Positions 16,983 through 25,048 of a DNA stretch of 64,000 nt are shown piece after piece. A model generated the notes under the pieces. The model was not told the DNA's origin, did no database searches, and saw only the letters and a program-made list of their open reading frames with translations. The translations under genes were made by a program, and so were the position numbers. The stretch lies in NCBI GenBank assembly GCA_965249035.1, contig CBDFKV010000006.1:558001-622000 (forward strand), given 5' to 3'. The DNA comes from CBDFKV01 sp965249035. GTDB lineage: Bacteria; Pseudomonadota; Gammaproteobacteria; Arenicellales; Poriferihabitantaceae. How positions within the stretch are numbered: the first letter of the stretch is position 1; every line of letters starts with the position of its first letter.

Positions 16983-18485
16983 CTACTCACTGCCACCCTT
17001 AAAATTAAACTCTGCACCCTGACGAATCCCTGTAGGCCAGCGTTCGGTAACGGTTTTCAGGCGAGTATAGAAATGGACCCCCTCTGGCCCATAAATGGAG
17101 TGCGCGCCAAATAGCGAGCGCTTCCAACCGCCAAAGCTATGATAGGCAACCGGCACCGGGATCGGCACGTTAATCCCGACCATGCCAATCTCAATACGAT
17201 CAGCAAATTCGCGGGCGGTATCGCCATCACGGGTAAAAATAGCGACGCCATTACCGTACTCATGGCTGTGGACTAAATCGACCGCGTCAGAAAAGCTATC
17301 AACTCGCGCTACTGACAGCACTGGCCCAAAAATTTCTTCCTTGTAGATACTCATTTCTGGCGTCACGTGGTCAAACAAAGAGCCTGCCATAAAGTAGCCA
17401 TCCTCATGTCCTTCTAATGAGAAATCACGCCCATCAACCACCAGCTCCGCGCCTTCAGCAACGCCCGCATCAACATAGCCTTTGACTTTGTCATAAGCCG
17501 CTTCGGTGACTAATGGTCCCATTTCAGAACTGCCATCGGTGCAGGGGCCAACCTTCAACGCTTCAACCCGCGGCTTCAGCTTTTCGATCAAAATATCTGC
17601 GGTTTCCTTACCCACTGGCACTGCTACCGAAATCGCCATGCATCGCTCACCGGCGGAGCCATAACCTGCACCAATTAATGCATCGACCACTTGGTCCATG
17701 TCCGCATCAGGCATGACCACCAAGTGATTCTTGGCGCCGCCCAAAGCTTGCACCCGCTTGCCATGAGCCGTACCCGTTTCATACACATACTGAGCGATGG
17801 GAGTAGAACCCACAAAGCTAATCGCTGCCACATCAGGGTGGGTCAACAACGTATCAACTGCTTGTTTATCACCCTGAACGATATTCAATACGCCATCGGG
17901 GAACCCTGCCTGGCGAAACAAATCATAAACGAAGGTTGATACCGATGGATCGCGCTCTGAGGGCTTCCAGACAAAAGTATTGCCACAAGCGATTGCGTTG
18001 GGATACATCCACATGGGTACCATCGCCGGGAAGTTAAACGGCGTTATTCCCGCACACACACCCACCGGGTGACGTAAGGTGTAGGTGTCGATGTGTGGCC
18101 CGACATTACGTGAATAGTCACCTTTCAGCAGTTCTGGTATGCTGCAAGCGTATTCAACATTTTCAATGCCCCGTGCGATTTCACCCATCGCATCATCAAA
18201 GACTTTGCCGTGCTCCTCGCCAATAATGCGCGCCATTTCCTCAACATTTTCATCGAGCAATTGCTTAAACTTCATCATCATTCGAGCGCGTTTCAATGGC
18301 GGCGTTGCCGCCCAACCAGGCAATGCTGCCTTAGCCGCGGCGATCGCATCGGCCGTTTCTTCAGCGGATGACAGCCCCACCTTTTTACTAACTTGGCCGG
18401 TTGCGGGATTAAAAATATCTGCAACGCGCCCACTATTGGTACGCACCACTTCGCCATTGATGATGTTATCCACTTGTTCGGTCAT
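16983..18485 (-). CDS. mmsA: CoA-acylating methylmalonate-semialdehyde dehydrogenase
   Basis: Converts methylmalonate or malonate semialdehyde to propionyl- or acetyl-CoA in valine, beta-alanine or inositol breakdown. The 500-residue ALDH shows HPVGVCAGITPFNFPAMVPM, the NAD-binding ISFVGSTPIAQYVYE, the catalytic Cys in GSAGERCMAIS (about residue 282), which is the MmsA-type context, and EEIFGPVLSVARV. The start at 18485 is chosen over the in-frame codon at 18503 because an AGAGGCA ribosome site precedes it. No mmsB or other valine-pathway gene is adjacent. Confidence 0.94.
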   Translation of the reverse strand: MTEQVDNIINGEVVRTNSGRVADIFNPATGQVSKKVGLSSAEETADAIAAAKAALPGWAATPPLKRARMMMKFKQLLDENVEEMARIIGEEHGKVFDDAMGEIARGIENVEYACSIPELLKGDYSRNVGPHIDTYTLRHPVGVCAGITPFNFPAMVPMWMYPNAIACGNTFVWKPSERDPSVSTFVYDLFRQAGFPDGVLNIVQGDKQAVDTLLTHPDVAAISFVGSTPIAQYVYETGTAHGKRVQALGGAKNHLVVMPDADMDQVVDALIGAGYGSAGERCMAISVAVPVGKETADILIEKLKPRVEALKVGPCTDGSSEMGPLVTEAAYDKVKGYVDAGVAEGAELVVDGRDFSLEGHEDGYFMAGSLFDHVTPEMSIYKEEIFGPVLSVARVDSFSDAVDLVHSHEYGNGVAIFTRDGDTAREFADRIEIGMVGINVPIPVPVAYHSFGGWKRSLFGAHSIYGPEGVHFYTRLKTVTERWPTGIRQGAEFNFKGGSE

Positions 18486-18683
18486 TCTATTGCCTCTTGT
18501 CAATCGTATTTGTATAGTGCGGTTAGCTAATCATCCCACAAATGAGTTGCCTCACTAGGCCAGCCTCGACGTCCATAATCGTATTATCAGCGCACTGAAA
18601 GTAGCCGCGCAGTTTATACAATGAAGTGTGTCTGGTAAAAGTGCCAATCGAGCAAGCATGATCGTACCAGCTAGCTAATCCGG

Positions 18684-20411
18684 TCAATATCCCAAACTTA
18701 GCGCGCTCGGCGTTCTGGGGTCTGATGCACCATGTAACATACCATCAACTCGCATGATACTTTGCGTGCTACCCATCGTCCGTTTCATCTTAACTTTGTG
18801 ACCACGTGCTTCCAGCAAGCGAATCGTATCCCGGCTTAAACCCTCTTCAATCCGCAGCTCATCGGGTAGCCATTGATGATGTACGCGCACCGCATTAGTG
18901 GCTTCAGCGATATTCATTTGGTGGTCAATCACATTGAGTATTATTTGCAATGTAGTGGTAATAATACGGCTACCACCCGGGCTGCCAGTGACCAAGAACA
19001 GCTGTCCATCGCGGGTAACAATGGTTGGCGACATACTGCTCAGCATTCGCTTTTCTGGCTCAATTGCATTGGCAGTGCCGCCGATCAAACCATAGGCATT
19101 AGGCACCCCCGGCTTGGCAGAAAAATCGTCCATTTCATTGTTGAGCAAGATGCCCGTTCCCGGCACCGTGATGCCACTGCCATAGCTGAAATTCAACGTA
19201 TACGTATTGGATACCGAATTCCCCCATTGATCCACTATCGAGAAATGGGTGGTTTCGTTGCTTTCATAAGCACTAGGATCGCCTGCCTTAATCGATGCGC
19301 TGGGAGTCACTTGATCCCGGTTGATTTTGTTGGCCAACTGCTTGGAATAATCTTTTGAAATCAAACCATTGATAGGCACTTCTACGAAATCACTATCGCC
19401 TAAATATTTCGACCGGTCTGCATAAGCCAAACGCATCACTTCACTCATTAAGTGAATGCTCTCGGCAGAATTCTGCCCAAATTCACTCAAGGGGTAAGGC
19501 TCAAGCAGGTTCAGCATCTGCACGATATGGGCGCCACCTGAGCTGGGCGGTGGCATCGAATAGATATCATAGCCACGGTAATTGCCCTGCACCGGCTGAC
19601 GAATCTTGGCTTGATAGTCAGCCAGATCCTCACGCGTAATTAAGCCGCCAGACTCAACCATATAATCACTGATCGACTGTGCGAGTACACCTTGATAAAA
19701 GGCTTGTGGGCCATCTCGCGCGATCAGTTTCAGGCTGGCCGCTAAATCAGCTTGCTTAAACCAATCACCCACCGCGTAGCTGCTGCCATCCGCTTTATAA
19801 TAATTTGCTTTACTCGCTGGCCACTGCTGCAACCGCTTCTTGGCGCCACTCAAGGAATCAGCCAAATCTCGGTCAACTTCAAAACCTTGGCTGGCCAAGT
19901 CAATCGCCGCCTGCATAACCACCGCCAATGGCATACTCCCATAACGCTGCTGCGCCAAGGCTAAACCAGCAACCGTTCCCGGCACACCAACGGCCAATGG
20001 CGTAAAGCGAGATCGATTTTTCACCACTTCTCCCGCTTCATCGAGGTACATGTCGCGGCTAGCCAATTTGGGTGCTTTTTCTCGATAATCGACTGCAACC
20101 ACCTGATTATCTGACGCTTTTCGGATCAGCATAAAGCCACCGCCACCCAAATTTCCGGCACGAGGCAAAGTGACCGCTAATGCAAAGCCCACCGCAACCG
20201 CCGCATCGACGGCATTACCACCGCTTTTCAAGATATCTAATCCGACTCGGGTGGCGATGGCTTGCTGGGTCGCCACCATGCCCTGTTTAGCAACCTCAGG
20301 CTTGAAGCGATCCTGATTGCTCAGGATAGGTGTCGTATCGGCATGAGTAACAGCCACAAAAATCAACTGCAAACCACACACGAGTAAAGCAATGTAACGG
20401 GTTCTAGTCAT
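18684..20411 (-). CDS. ggt: Gamma-glutamyltransferase
   Basis: A periplasmic Ntn-hydrolase that cleaves glutathione and transfers gamma-glutamyl groups. It is 575 residues with a signal peptide (about 1-24), a large subunit with GGNAVDAAVAVGFALAVT and GNLGGGGFMLIR, then the autoprocessing site TTHFSIVDQWGN, where the second Thr (about residue 386) becomes the small-subunit nucleophile. MSSMSPTIV and VTGSPGGSRIITTTLQI follow, the substrate-binding SS and GG motifs. Processing residues are intact. It is flanked by intergenic DNA on both sides and appears monocistronic. Confidence 0.95.
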   Translation of the reverse strand: MTRTRYIALLVCGLQLIFVAVTHADTTPILSNQDRFKPEVAKQGMVATQQAIATRVGLDILKSGGNAVDAAVAVGFALAVTLPRAGNLGGGGFMLIRKASDNQVVAVDYREKAPKLASRDMYLDEAGEVVKNRSRFTPLAVGVPGTVAGLALAQQRYGSMPLAVVMQAAIDLASQGFEVDRDLADSLSGAKKRLQQWPASKANYYKADGSSYAVGDWFKQADLAASLKLIARDGPQAFYQGVLAQSISDYMVESGGLITREDLADYQAKIRQPVQGNYRGYDIYSMPPPSSGGAHIVQMLNLLEPYPLSEFGQNSAESIHLMSEVMRLAYADRSKYLGDSDFVEVPINGLISKDYSKQLANKINRDQVTPSASIKAGDPSAYESNETTHFSIVDQWGNSVSNTYTLNFSYGSGITVPGTGILLNNEMDDFSAKPGVPNAYGLIGGTANAIEPEKRMLSSMSPTIVTRDGQLFLVTGSPGGSRIITTTLQIILNVIDHQMNIAEATNAVRVHHQWLPDELRIEEGLSRDTIRLLEARGHKVKMKRTMGSTQSIMRVDGMLHGASDPRTPSALSLGY

Positions 20412-20602
20412 GCCTTGCGCCTCCGGCGCTATTAATAGACCAGCAAATGTATCACACCCCCTTTACAGCAGGCACTGCCTTCACCAAAAACTCTGTGATA
20501 GGCTACCTGGGTACGGTCTCGAAGTCCGTGATAGGTTGATCACTCATATCGGTGCCAGCATCTCAATAAATCAATCAGATCAGCTCGAAGAAACATAATC
20601 TT

Positions 20603-20977
20603 ATGGAATATTCAGGACAAATTGCTTTTACGATCACCGAACAAAATGAACAACAAGTCACCGCTGAAATGCCGATTCAATCCGGCATCCTCAACCCGTT
20701 TGGCACGGTTCACGCCGGCGCAATACTATGGTTTGCGGATGTCACCGCTACCATGCTTGCCTTACAAGGCAGGCCGCTCGAAAAGGGTATGCAAGGCTTT
20801 CCACTGTTGATCAATTTAAATGGCAACCTGATCGGCAACCAAACTGACGGCGTATTTTTAGCCCGCGCAAGCTACGTTAAACGTGGCAAATCCATTAGCA
20901 TCGTCAAAACACTCATCACCGGGCAGGATGAGCGTTTGATCGCTGAAGTGACCACCAACCACTTAGCGTCCCGATAA
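20603..20977 (+). CDS. Hotdog-fold PaaI family thioesterase
   Basis: A 124-residue single hotdog domain: MPIQSGILNPFGTVHAGAILWFADVTATMLA contains the HAG-x5-ADxxAT active-site pattern of the PaaI/ComA-like group, with Asp as the probable catalytic carboxylate, followed by SYVKRGKSISIVKTLI. It should act on acyl-CoAs in the cytoplasm. It is unrelated in sequence detail to the hotdog protein at 6624. The region 20412-20602 shows no other gene. Confidence 0.85.
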   Translation: MEYSGQIAFTITEQNEQQVTAEMPIQSGILNPFGTVHAGAILWFADVTATMLALQGRPLEKGMQGFPLLINLNGNLIGNQTDGVFLARASYVKRGKSISIVKTLITGQDERLIAEVTTNHLASR

Positions 20978-21067
20978 CCATACGTGGAAACTAGGGCGAT
21001 TGATGCGCCTATATTAGTAATTGATCCACCTTAAATGAAGACTTTTGTGAACCTAAGGAGAATGGCA

Positions 21068-21730
21068 ATGAACTATATCACCCGCCTGGCGACCATTTTA
21101 GGTCTCATTATCACCATCAATACCCACGCTTTCGCCAGCCCGCCGCTAGCCTATGAAGGCTGGCGTTTATACGTTTCGTACTGCCAGTTATGTCATGGCC
21201 TAAACGGCCAAGGGGACGGCGCGCTGGCTAAAGCCATGAAAATCAACCCCGCCGATTTAACCACCACCGTTCGCTCCCGCAGCGATACCATTTTAAAGAA
21301 AATTATTACTGGAAAAGGTCGCCAAACCATCACCGGACGTGATCGGCATAACTTACTCAGCGATGCCATGCCAGAATGGGAAAGTGTATTCAACGCAAAC
21401 CAGCTGAATTCATTGATTGCTTATCTTCGGTTTCTTAGCAAATCAAAACACCCCCTAATGGGAGACCCCGAAATAGGCATCCACCTGTATCAAAAATACT
21501 GCCAGGTTTGTCACGGCGAAGAAGGAGATGGAGACGGGATCATGACGCACCTCATGGGCATTACGCCGATGGACCACACCAACCCCAATGAAACCAACCG
21601 GCTTGATAATGATGAACTGATCAAGAGCATCCGGGATGGCACGGGCCGATTCATGCCTGCTTGGCGCGGCATTCTTCGCCAAAGTGAAGTCGAAGCGTTG
21701 GTGAGCTATATTCGACTACTGTCTCACTGA
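21068..21730 (+). CDS. Dihaem cytochrome c (two class I domains)
   Basis: A periplasmic electron carrier of about 220 residues. A signal peptide (about 1-24, ending AFAS) precedes two tandem haem domains: SYCQLCHGLNGQGDG with axial-ligand region DAMPEWESVF, and KYCQVCHGEEGDGDG with RFMPAWRGIL. Both CxxCH sites and both candidate Met ligands are present. The start MNYITRL at 21068 is chosen because AAGGAG lies 7 bases upstream; in-frame ATGs at 21035 and 21062 exist. It stands just before the cytochrome/b561 cluster and may pass electrons within it, which is inference. Confidence 0.87.
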   Translation: MNYITRLATILGLIITINTHAFASPPLAYEGWRLYVSYCQLCHGLNGQGDGALAKAMKINPADLTTTVRSRSDTILKKIITGKGRQTITGRDRHNLLSDAMPEWESVFNANQLNSLIAYLRFLSKSKHPLMGDPEIGIHLYQKYCQVCHGEEGDGDGIMTHLMGITPMDHTNPNETNRLDNDELIKSIRDGTGRFMPAWRGILRQSEVEALVSYIRLLSH

Positions 21731-21755
21731 GTCCAACACACTTCCGATTACGCAA

Positions 21756-22184
21756 ATGATCTCTAAAATCCGCGCAGCCAAGCCTGATGACTATCAAGCA
21801 ATTAATCACCTATCCAAACAATTGGATTACTCGATGGTAGCGGATCGAGTCGCCAAGGAATGGCTAGTTAAGCTGATTCAATCCAAGCAGCATCAGGTTT
21901 GGGTATTCGACGGGAGCAGCCATATCTTGGGTTGGATACATGTCTTTATCGCTTATCGGCTAGCGTCTGAGCCGTTCGCTGAAATCGGTGGCATTGCCAT
22001 CAACCCCGAACACCAACGCGACGGCATTGGTACCCGCCTGCTCAACCATAGCCAGCAATGGGCGCTGGCAAATCACCTGACACTACGGGTTCGGTGTAAT
22101 GCAACACGACAAAACACCTTGCAGTTTTATCATTCAGCGGGTTTGGCTCAGATTAAAACTCAGCAAGTATTGGAATTTAGTTAG
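21756..22184 (+). CDS. GNAT family N-acetyltransferase
   Basis: A 142-residue acetyltransferase. The acetyl-CoA pyrophosphate loop is in EHQRDGIGTRLLNHSQQWA (QxxGxG/A), preceded by strand FAEIGGIAINP and followed by LRVRCNATRQNTLQFYHSAGL, the C-terminal GNAT motif. The acceptor is unknown. It lies 25 bp after the dihaem cytochrome gene. Confidence 0.88.
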   Translation: MISKIRAAKPDDYQAINHLSKQLDYSMVADRVAKEWLVKLIQSKQHQVWVFDGSSHILGWIHVFIAYRLASEPFAEIGGIAINPEHQRDGIGTRLLNHSQQWALANHLTLRVRCNATRQNTLQFYHSAGLAQIKTQQVLEFS

Positions 22185-22205
22185 CAACGAGCCTCACGGC
22201 GCCCA

Positions 22206-22232
22206 TTAAAAAAGGGGCGAAACACCCCCTTT
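22206..22232 (-). terminator. Terminator of the 54-aa membrane gene
   Basis: AAAGGGG(22211-22217) pairs with CCCCTTT(22226-22232). On the minus strand it ends in six T followed by AAT, about 22 bases after the stop at 22254. It could also slow plus-strand transcripts from the GNAT gene, though the T run there is short. Confidence 0.7.
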
Positions 22233-22253
22233 CTAGCTGAACGCTAATAGGAC

Positions 22254-22418
22254 TTATTTAAATCCAAGCTTATTCAATACCATCATTGCCGGGCACACGT
22301 TGAAAGCGGCCAAAACGCACATCAGCGCGGGGAGGTATAAAAACCAGCCAGGCAACACATGCATACCCAGCAGAATAAACACAGCGATGATCAATAGGAA
22401 GACTTGTCGCGCGGTCAT
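22254..22418 (-). CDS. Small two-helix membrane protein, 54 aa
   Basis: A short frame starting MTARQVFLLI and ending LNKLGFK. It encodes a hydrophobic helix (about 6-19), a turn with Pro/Gly/Trp, and a second helix (about 26-46) with two Cys in a CVLAAFNVCPAMMVLN stretch. GGAG lies 6 bases before the ATG and a good terminator follows, so it looks like a complete gene. The pattern resembles small DUF2892/YgaP-type membrane proteins, but the match is too short for certainty. It is convergent with the GNAT gene. Confidence 0.7.
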   Translation of the reverse strand: MTARQVFLLIIAVFILLGMHVLPGWFLYLPALMCVLAAFNVCPAMMVLNKLGFK

Positions 22419-22567
22419 AACTCACTCCATTAGTGTTTAATTAAAGAATTATCAACCATACGCGCGCTGGTAGTTCTCGTCAAGTATCCACCTTCTTCAT
22501 TTGCCTAAGCCTCCTCTCGTCCCGCCAAACCCTCGGCAATCATGTCTTGCGGCTGTTTTTTCTCCCA

Positions 22568-22584
22568 TTTAAGTCATTTTTAAG
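22568..22584 (+). promoter_or_regulatory. PmrA/QseB-type response-regulator box
   Basis: TTTAAG(22568-22573), five bases, TTTAAG(22579-22584): a direct repeat with 11-bp period that exactly fits the PmrA/QseB consensus YTTAAK-N5-YTTAAK. It lies about 100 bp before the DUF1924 cytochrome gene, whose cluster encodes a QseB/PmrA-class regulator 1.8 kb downstream, so autoregulation is likely. Confidence 0.6.
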
Positions 22585-22680
22585 AATACCCAAGTATTGT
22601 CTGTCTCAAAGCGGTTGACCCACTTAACCAACCGATTAAGCGTCGACCAAGCAAAAGCTCAAACGTTCAAAGAGGACACT

Positions 22681-23106
22681 ATGAACATCAAACCTCACAC
22701 CTGGTTATTCGCATCTACCCTTATTGCGGCTGCAATCACCACCACGCCATCACTGGCGGAAACACCTGAAACATTTCTGAGCCAATACGCGCGACAAGCT
22801 GCTGAGGCCAATTCAAGGTTTGGCGGGTTTTCAGCCAAGCGCGGCAAAGCCCTTTTTAACCTCACTAGTGGTGAGCGCTGGAGCTGTGCGAGCTGTCATA
22901 CCACCGACCCCGCCGCATTAGGTGAACACGACAAAACCGGAAAAGTCATTAAGCCACTGGCGCCAGCGGCTAATCCTGCACGCTTTACTCGCTCTAAAAA
23001 GGTTAATAAATGGTTCAAGAGAAACTGTAATGACGTCTTCGGCCGCCAGTGTACGCCGGCTGAAAAAGGTGACGTACTGACTTACCTGCTTTCCGTTCGT
23101 TCTTAA
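22681..23106 (+). CDS. DUF1924 haem protein (SHP-like cytochrome c)
   Basis: A small exported monohaem protein (141 residues). The signal peptide ends near LAETPE (about residue 25). The haem site is SCASCHTTDP, followed by HDKTGKVIKPLAPAANPARFTR and KKVNKWFKRNCND, with two further Cys (RNCND...RQCTP) that form the disulphide-type pair of Rhodobacter sphaeroides haem protein (SHP) relatives. SHP binds oxygen and is reduced by a dihaem cytochrome, which is encoded next. The start at 22681 follows an AGAGGA site; the frame is open upstream to 22597 without signal-peptide character. Confidence 0.9.
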   Translation: MNIKPHTWLFASTLIAAAITTTPSLAETPETFLSQYARQAAEANSRFGGFSAKRGKALFNLTSGERWSCASCHTTDPAALGEHDKTGKVIKPLAPAANPARFTRSKKVNKWFKRNCNDVFGRQCTPAEKGDVLTYLLSVRS

Positions 23107-23147
23107 TTCATCTTGATGACCGCCCTTAGCTAAATTCACAACAGGAA

Positions 23148-23675
23148 ATGATGATGACTATTCAATCCCCTACTAAACGATTTTCTCCTATCGTCCTGTC
23201 CGCGCTAATGTTAGCGTTCAGCACGACCAGTCTCTATGCAGACGGCTGGTTCAAGAGCGATGATGACGATTTTGAACACGGGCGCCGCAGTGGCCGCATG
23301 ATGGTGAACTCCAGCTGGCAAACCGAATGCAGTGAATGCCATATCGTATTCCCACCAGCAATGTTGCCGGTGGACTCTTGGCGATCGATGATGAAGAACC
23401 TAGACAATCATTTTGGCAGCGACGCTAGTTTGGATCAAGAAACCAGCACGGAAATCCAAGCCTTTCTGGAATCCAATGCCGGTCATGGGCGATCGTTTTG
23501 GGGCAAGCCCAGGCTGCGTATCACCGAGTCACGCTGGTTTGTCCATGAACATGACGAAATACCGCGCCGAATTTGGAACAACCCCAAAATCCAAGGGCCA
23601 GCCGACTGCTCTGCGTGTCATACCAGCGCAGCCGAGGGTGATTTTGACGAGCACCGAATTAGAATTCCACACTAA
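23148..23675 (+). CDS. Dihaem cytochrome c (DHC), electron donor for SHP
   Basis: A 175-residue periplasmic protein with a signal peptide (about 1-32) and two CxxCH sites at opposite ends: CSECHIVFPPAMLP after the signal and CSACHTSAAEG near the C-terminus, separated by a DSWRSMMKNLDNHFGSDASL segment and an LRITESRWFVHEH stretch with further His residues. This is the DHC family layout. It lies between the SHP and cytochrome b561 genes, matching the known SHP-DHC-b561 electron chain. Three ATGs stand in a row at the start; the third is best spaced from AGGA. Confidence 0.9.
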   Translation: MMMTIQSPTKRFSPIVLSALMLAFSTTSLYADGWFKSDDDDFEHGRRSGRMMVNSSWQTECSECHIVFPPAMLPVDSWRSMMKNLDNHFGSDASLDQETSTEIQAFLESNAGHGRSFWGKPRLRITESRWFVHEHDEIPRRIWNNPKIQGPADCSACHTSAAEGDFDEHRIRIPH

Positions 23676-23685
23676 GGCCGTTACA

Positions 23686-24309
23686 ATGACACAGAGAATT
23701 TTAGTTTGGGACATTCCCACCCGGGTATTTCATTGGACGCTGGCCTTGTCTTTTGTTGGCGCTTATCTGACTTCCGAGTCGGAGTATTTTCGTGATATCC
23801 ACCAAGCCCTCGGATTTGTAATGCTGGGACTGATCGGCTTTAGAGTCATTTGGGGAATCGTCGGCACTGGCTATGCACGCTTCAGCAGTTTTACGTATTC
23901 AGGCAGAGCTGTGGTCGAGTATGTTCGCTCGCTTAGCAAACGTCACGCCGACCACTACGTGGGTCACAACCCCGCAGGAGCAGTCGCAATCTTTGCACTG
24001 TTGACGTTTGGCGTGCTCACCACAATTTCTGGGGTCGGCTTATGGTGGGACTTCGGTGGCGGAGAAACTCTGATAGAAGCTATCGAAGAAGGGCATGAAT
24101 TACTATCCAACTTGATGTTGTTGATTGTCCTGATTCATATCGCTGGCGTCTTGGTAAGCAGCTGGCTACATAAAGAAAATCTGGCACGCGCCATGTTTAA
24201 CGGCTATAAAATGGCAGACTCGAGGCACGGTATAGACCAAGCGCATCTTTGGCTAGGACTATTAATCGCTCTATCCACTGCCACCTTTTTGGTAGTGTAT
24301 TTGTACTAA
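23686..24309 (+). CDS. Cytochrome b561 family membrane protein
   Basis: An inner-membrane dihaem b-type cytochrome (207 residues) with four to five helices. The opening RILVWDIPTRVFHWTLALSF holds the first haem His; further candidate ligands are in IHQALGFVMLGL, the long helix pair around 105-125, and LLIVLIHIAGVLVSSW LH with His residues. It would pass electrons from quinol to the dihaem cytochrome encoded just upstream. The start at 23686 is chosen because the open frame further upstream overlaps the dihaem gene and does not look like b561. Confidence 0.92.
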   Translation: MTQRILVWDIPTRVFHWTLALSFVGAYLTSESEYFRDIHQALGFVMLGLIGFRVIWGIVGTGYARFSSFTYSGRAVVEYVRSLSKRHADHYVGHNPAGAVAIFALLTFGVLTTISGVGLWWDFGGGETLIEAIEEGHELLSNLMLLIVLIHIAGVLVSSWLHKENLARAMFNGYKMADSRHGIDQAHLWLGLLIALSTATFLVVYLY

Positions 24310-24377
24310 GTGGCCGGCACCGGATAATCTATATAGAGCAAACCCGCCCAAACAAAGATTCAATAACATCAAAACCT

Positions 24378-25046
24378 ATGCGCATTCTAGTAGTTGAGGA
24401 CGACATTCTGCTGGGCGACGCCATCCAAGTCGGCATGACCCAAGCAGGCTACGCAGTCGACTGGATTCGAGATGGCGTACAAGCCGATCAGGCGCTGTCA
24501 ACTGAACCCTATGCTGCGGCAATTCTCGACCTTGGCTTACCTGGTTTATCTGGTTTAGAAATCCTCCGTAATCAGCGCAGCCGAGTTGATCTAAAAATAC
24601 CCATATTAATTCTGACCGCGCGCGACACGGTCGATGATCGTATCAAAGGCCTGGACAGTGGCGCTGACGATTATTTGGTCAAGCCGTTTGACATGAACGA
24701 ATTAGCCGCTCGAGTGCGCGCGCTGATCCGGCGTGCTGGCGGCTTTGCTTCATCGGTCATTTCTGTAGCGGGGATTGAGCTGGACCCCGCAGCACATACC
24801 GTCAAAAACCGCGGTGAAGGGGTCGATCTTTCTGGGCGCGAATTCACGGTACTACAAGCACTGATGCTGAATGCTGGGAAAGTGATGACACGTACCCAGC
24901 TCGAGGATAGGCTCTATGCATGGGGTAATGAAGTTGAAAGCAATACCATCGAAGTACACATCCATCACCTGCGACGCAAACTCGGTACCGATCTAATCAA
25001 AACTATTAGGGGAGTTGGTTACTTGATTCCATTGACCCAGCCATAG
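24378..25046 (+). CDS. OmpR-family response regulator (QseB/PmrA type)
   Basis: A DNA-binding regulator of 222 residues. The receiver domain shows the acidic pair in VVEDDILL, the phosphorylated Asp at about residue 51 in ILDLGLPG, and Lys in DDYLVKPFDMNELAARVRALIRR. The C-terminal winged helix has LSGREFTVLQALM, VMTRTQLEDRLY and NTIEVHIHHLRRKLG, typical of the QseB/PmrA branch. It is followed 2 bp later by its kinase gene. A box of matching type is present upstream of the cytochrome genes at 22568. Confidence 0.94.
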   Translation: MRILVVEDDILLGDAIQVGMTQAGYAVDWIRDGVQADQALSTEPYAAAILDLGLPGLSGLEILRNQRSRVDLKIPILILTARDTVDDRIKGLDSGADDYLVKPFDMNELAARVRALIRRAGGFASSVISVAGIELDPAAHTVKNRGEGVDLSGREFTVLQALMLNAGKVMTRTQLEDRLYAWGNEVESNTIEVHIHHLRRKLGTDLIKTIRGVGYLIPLTQP

Positions 25047-25048
25047 CA

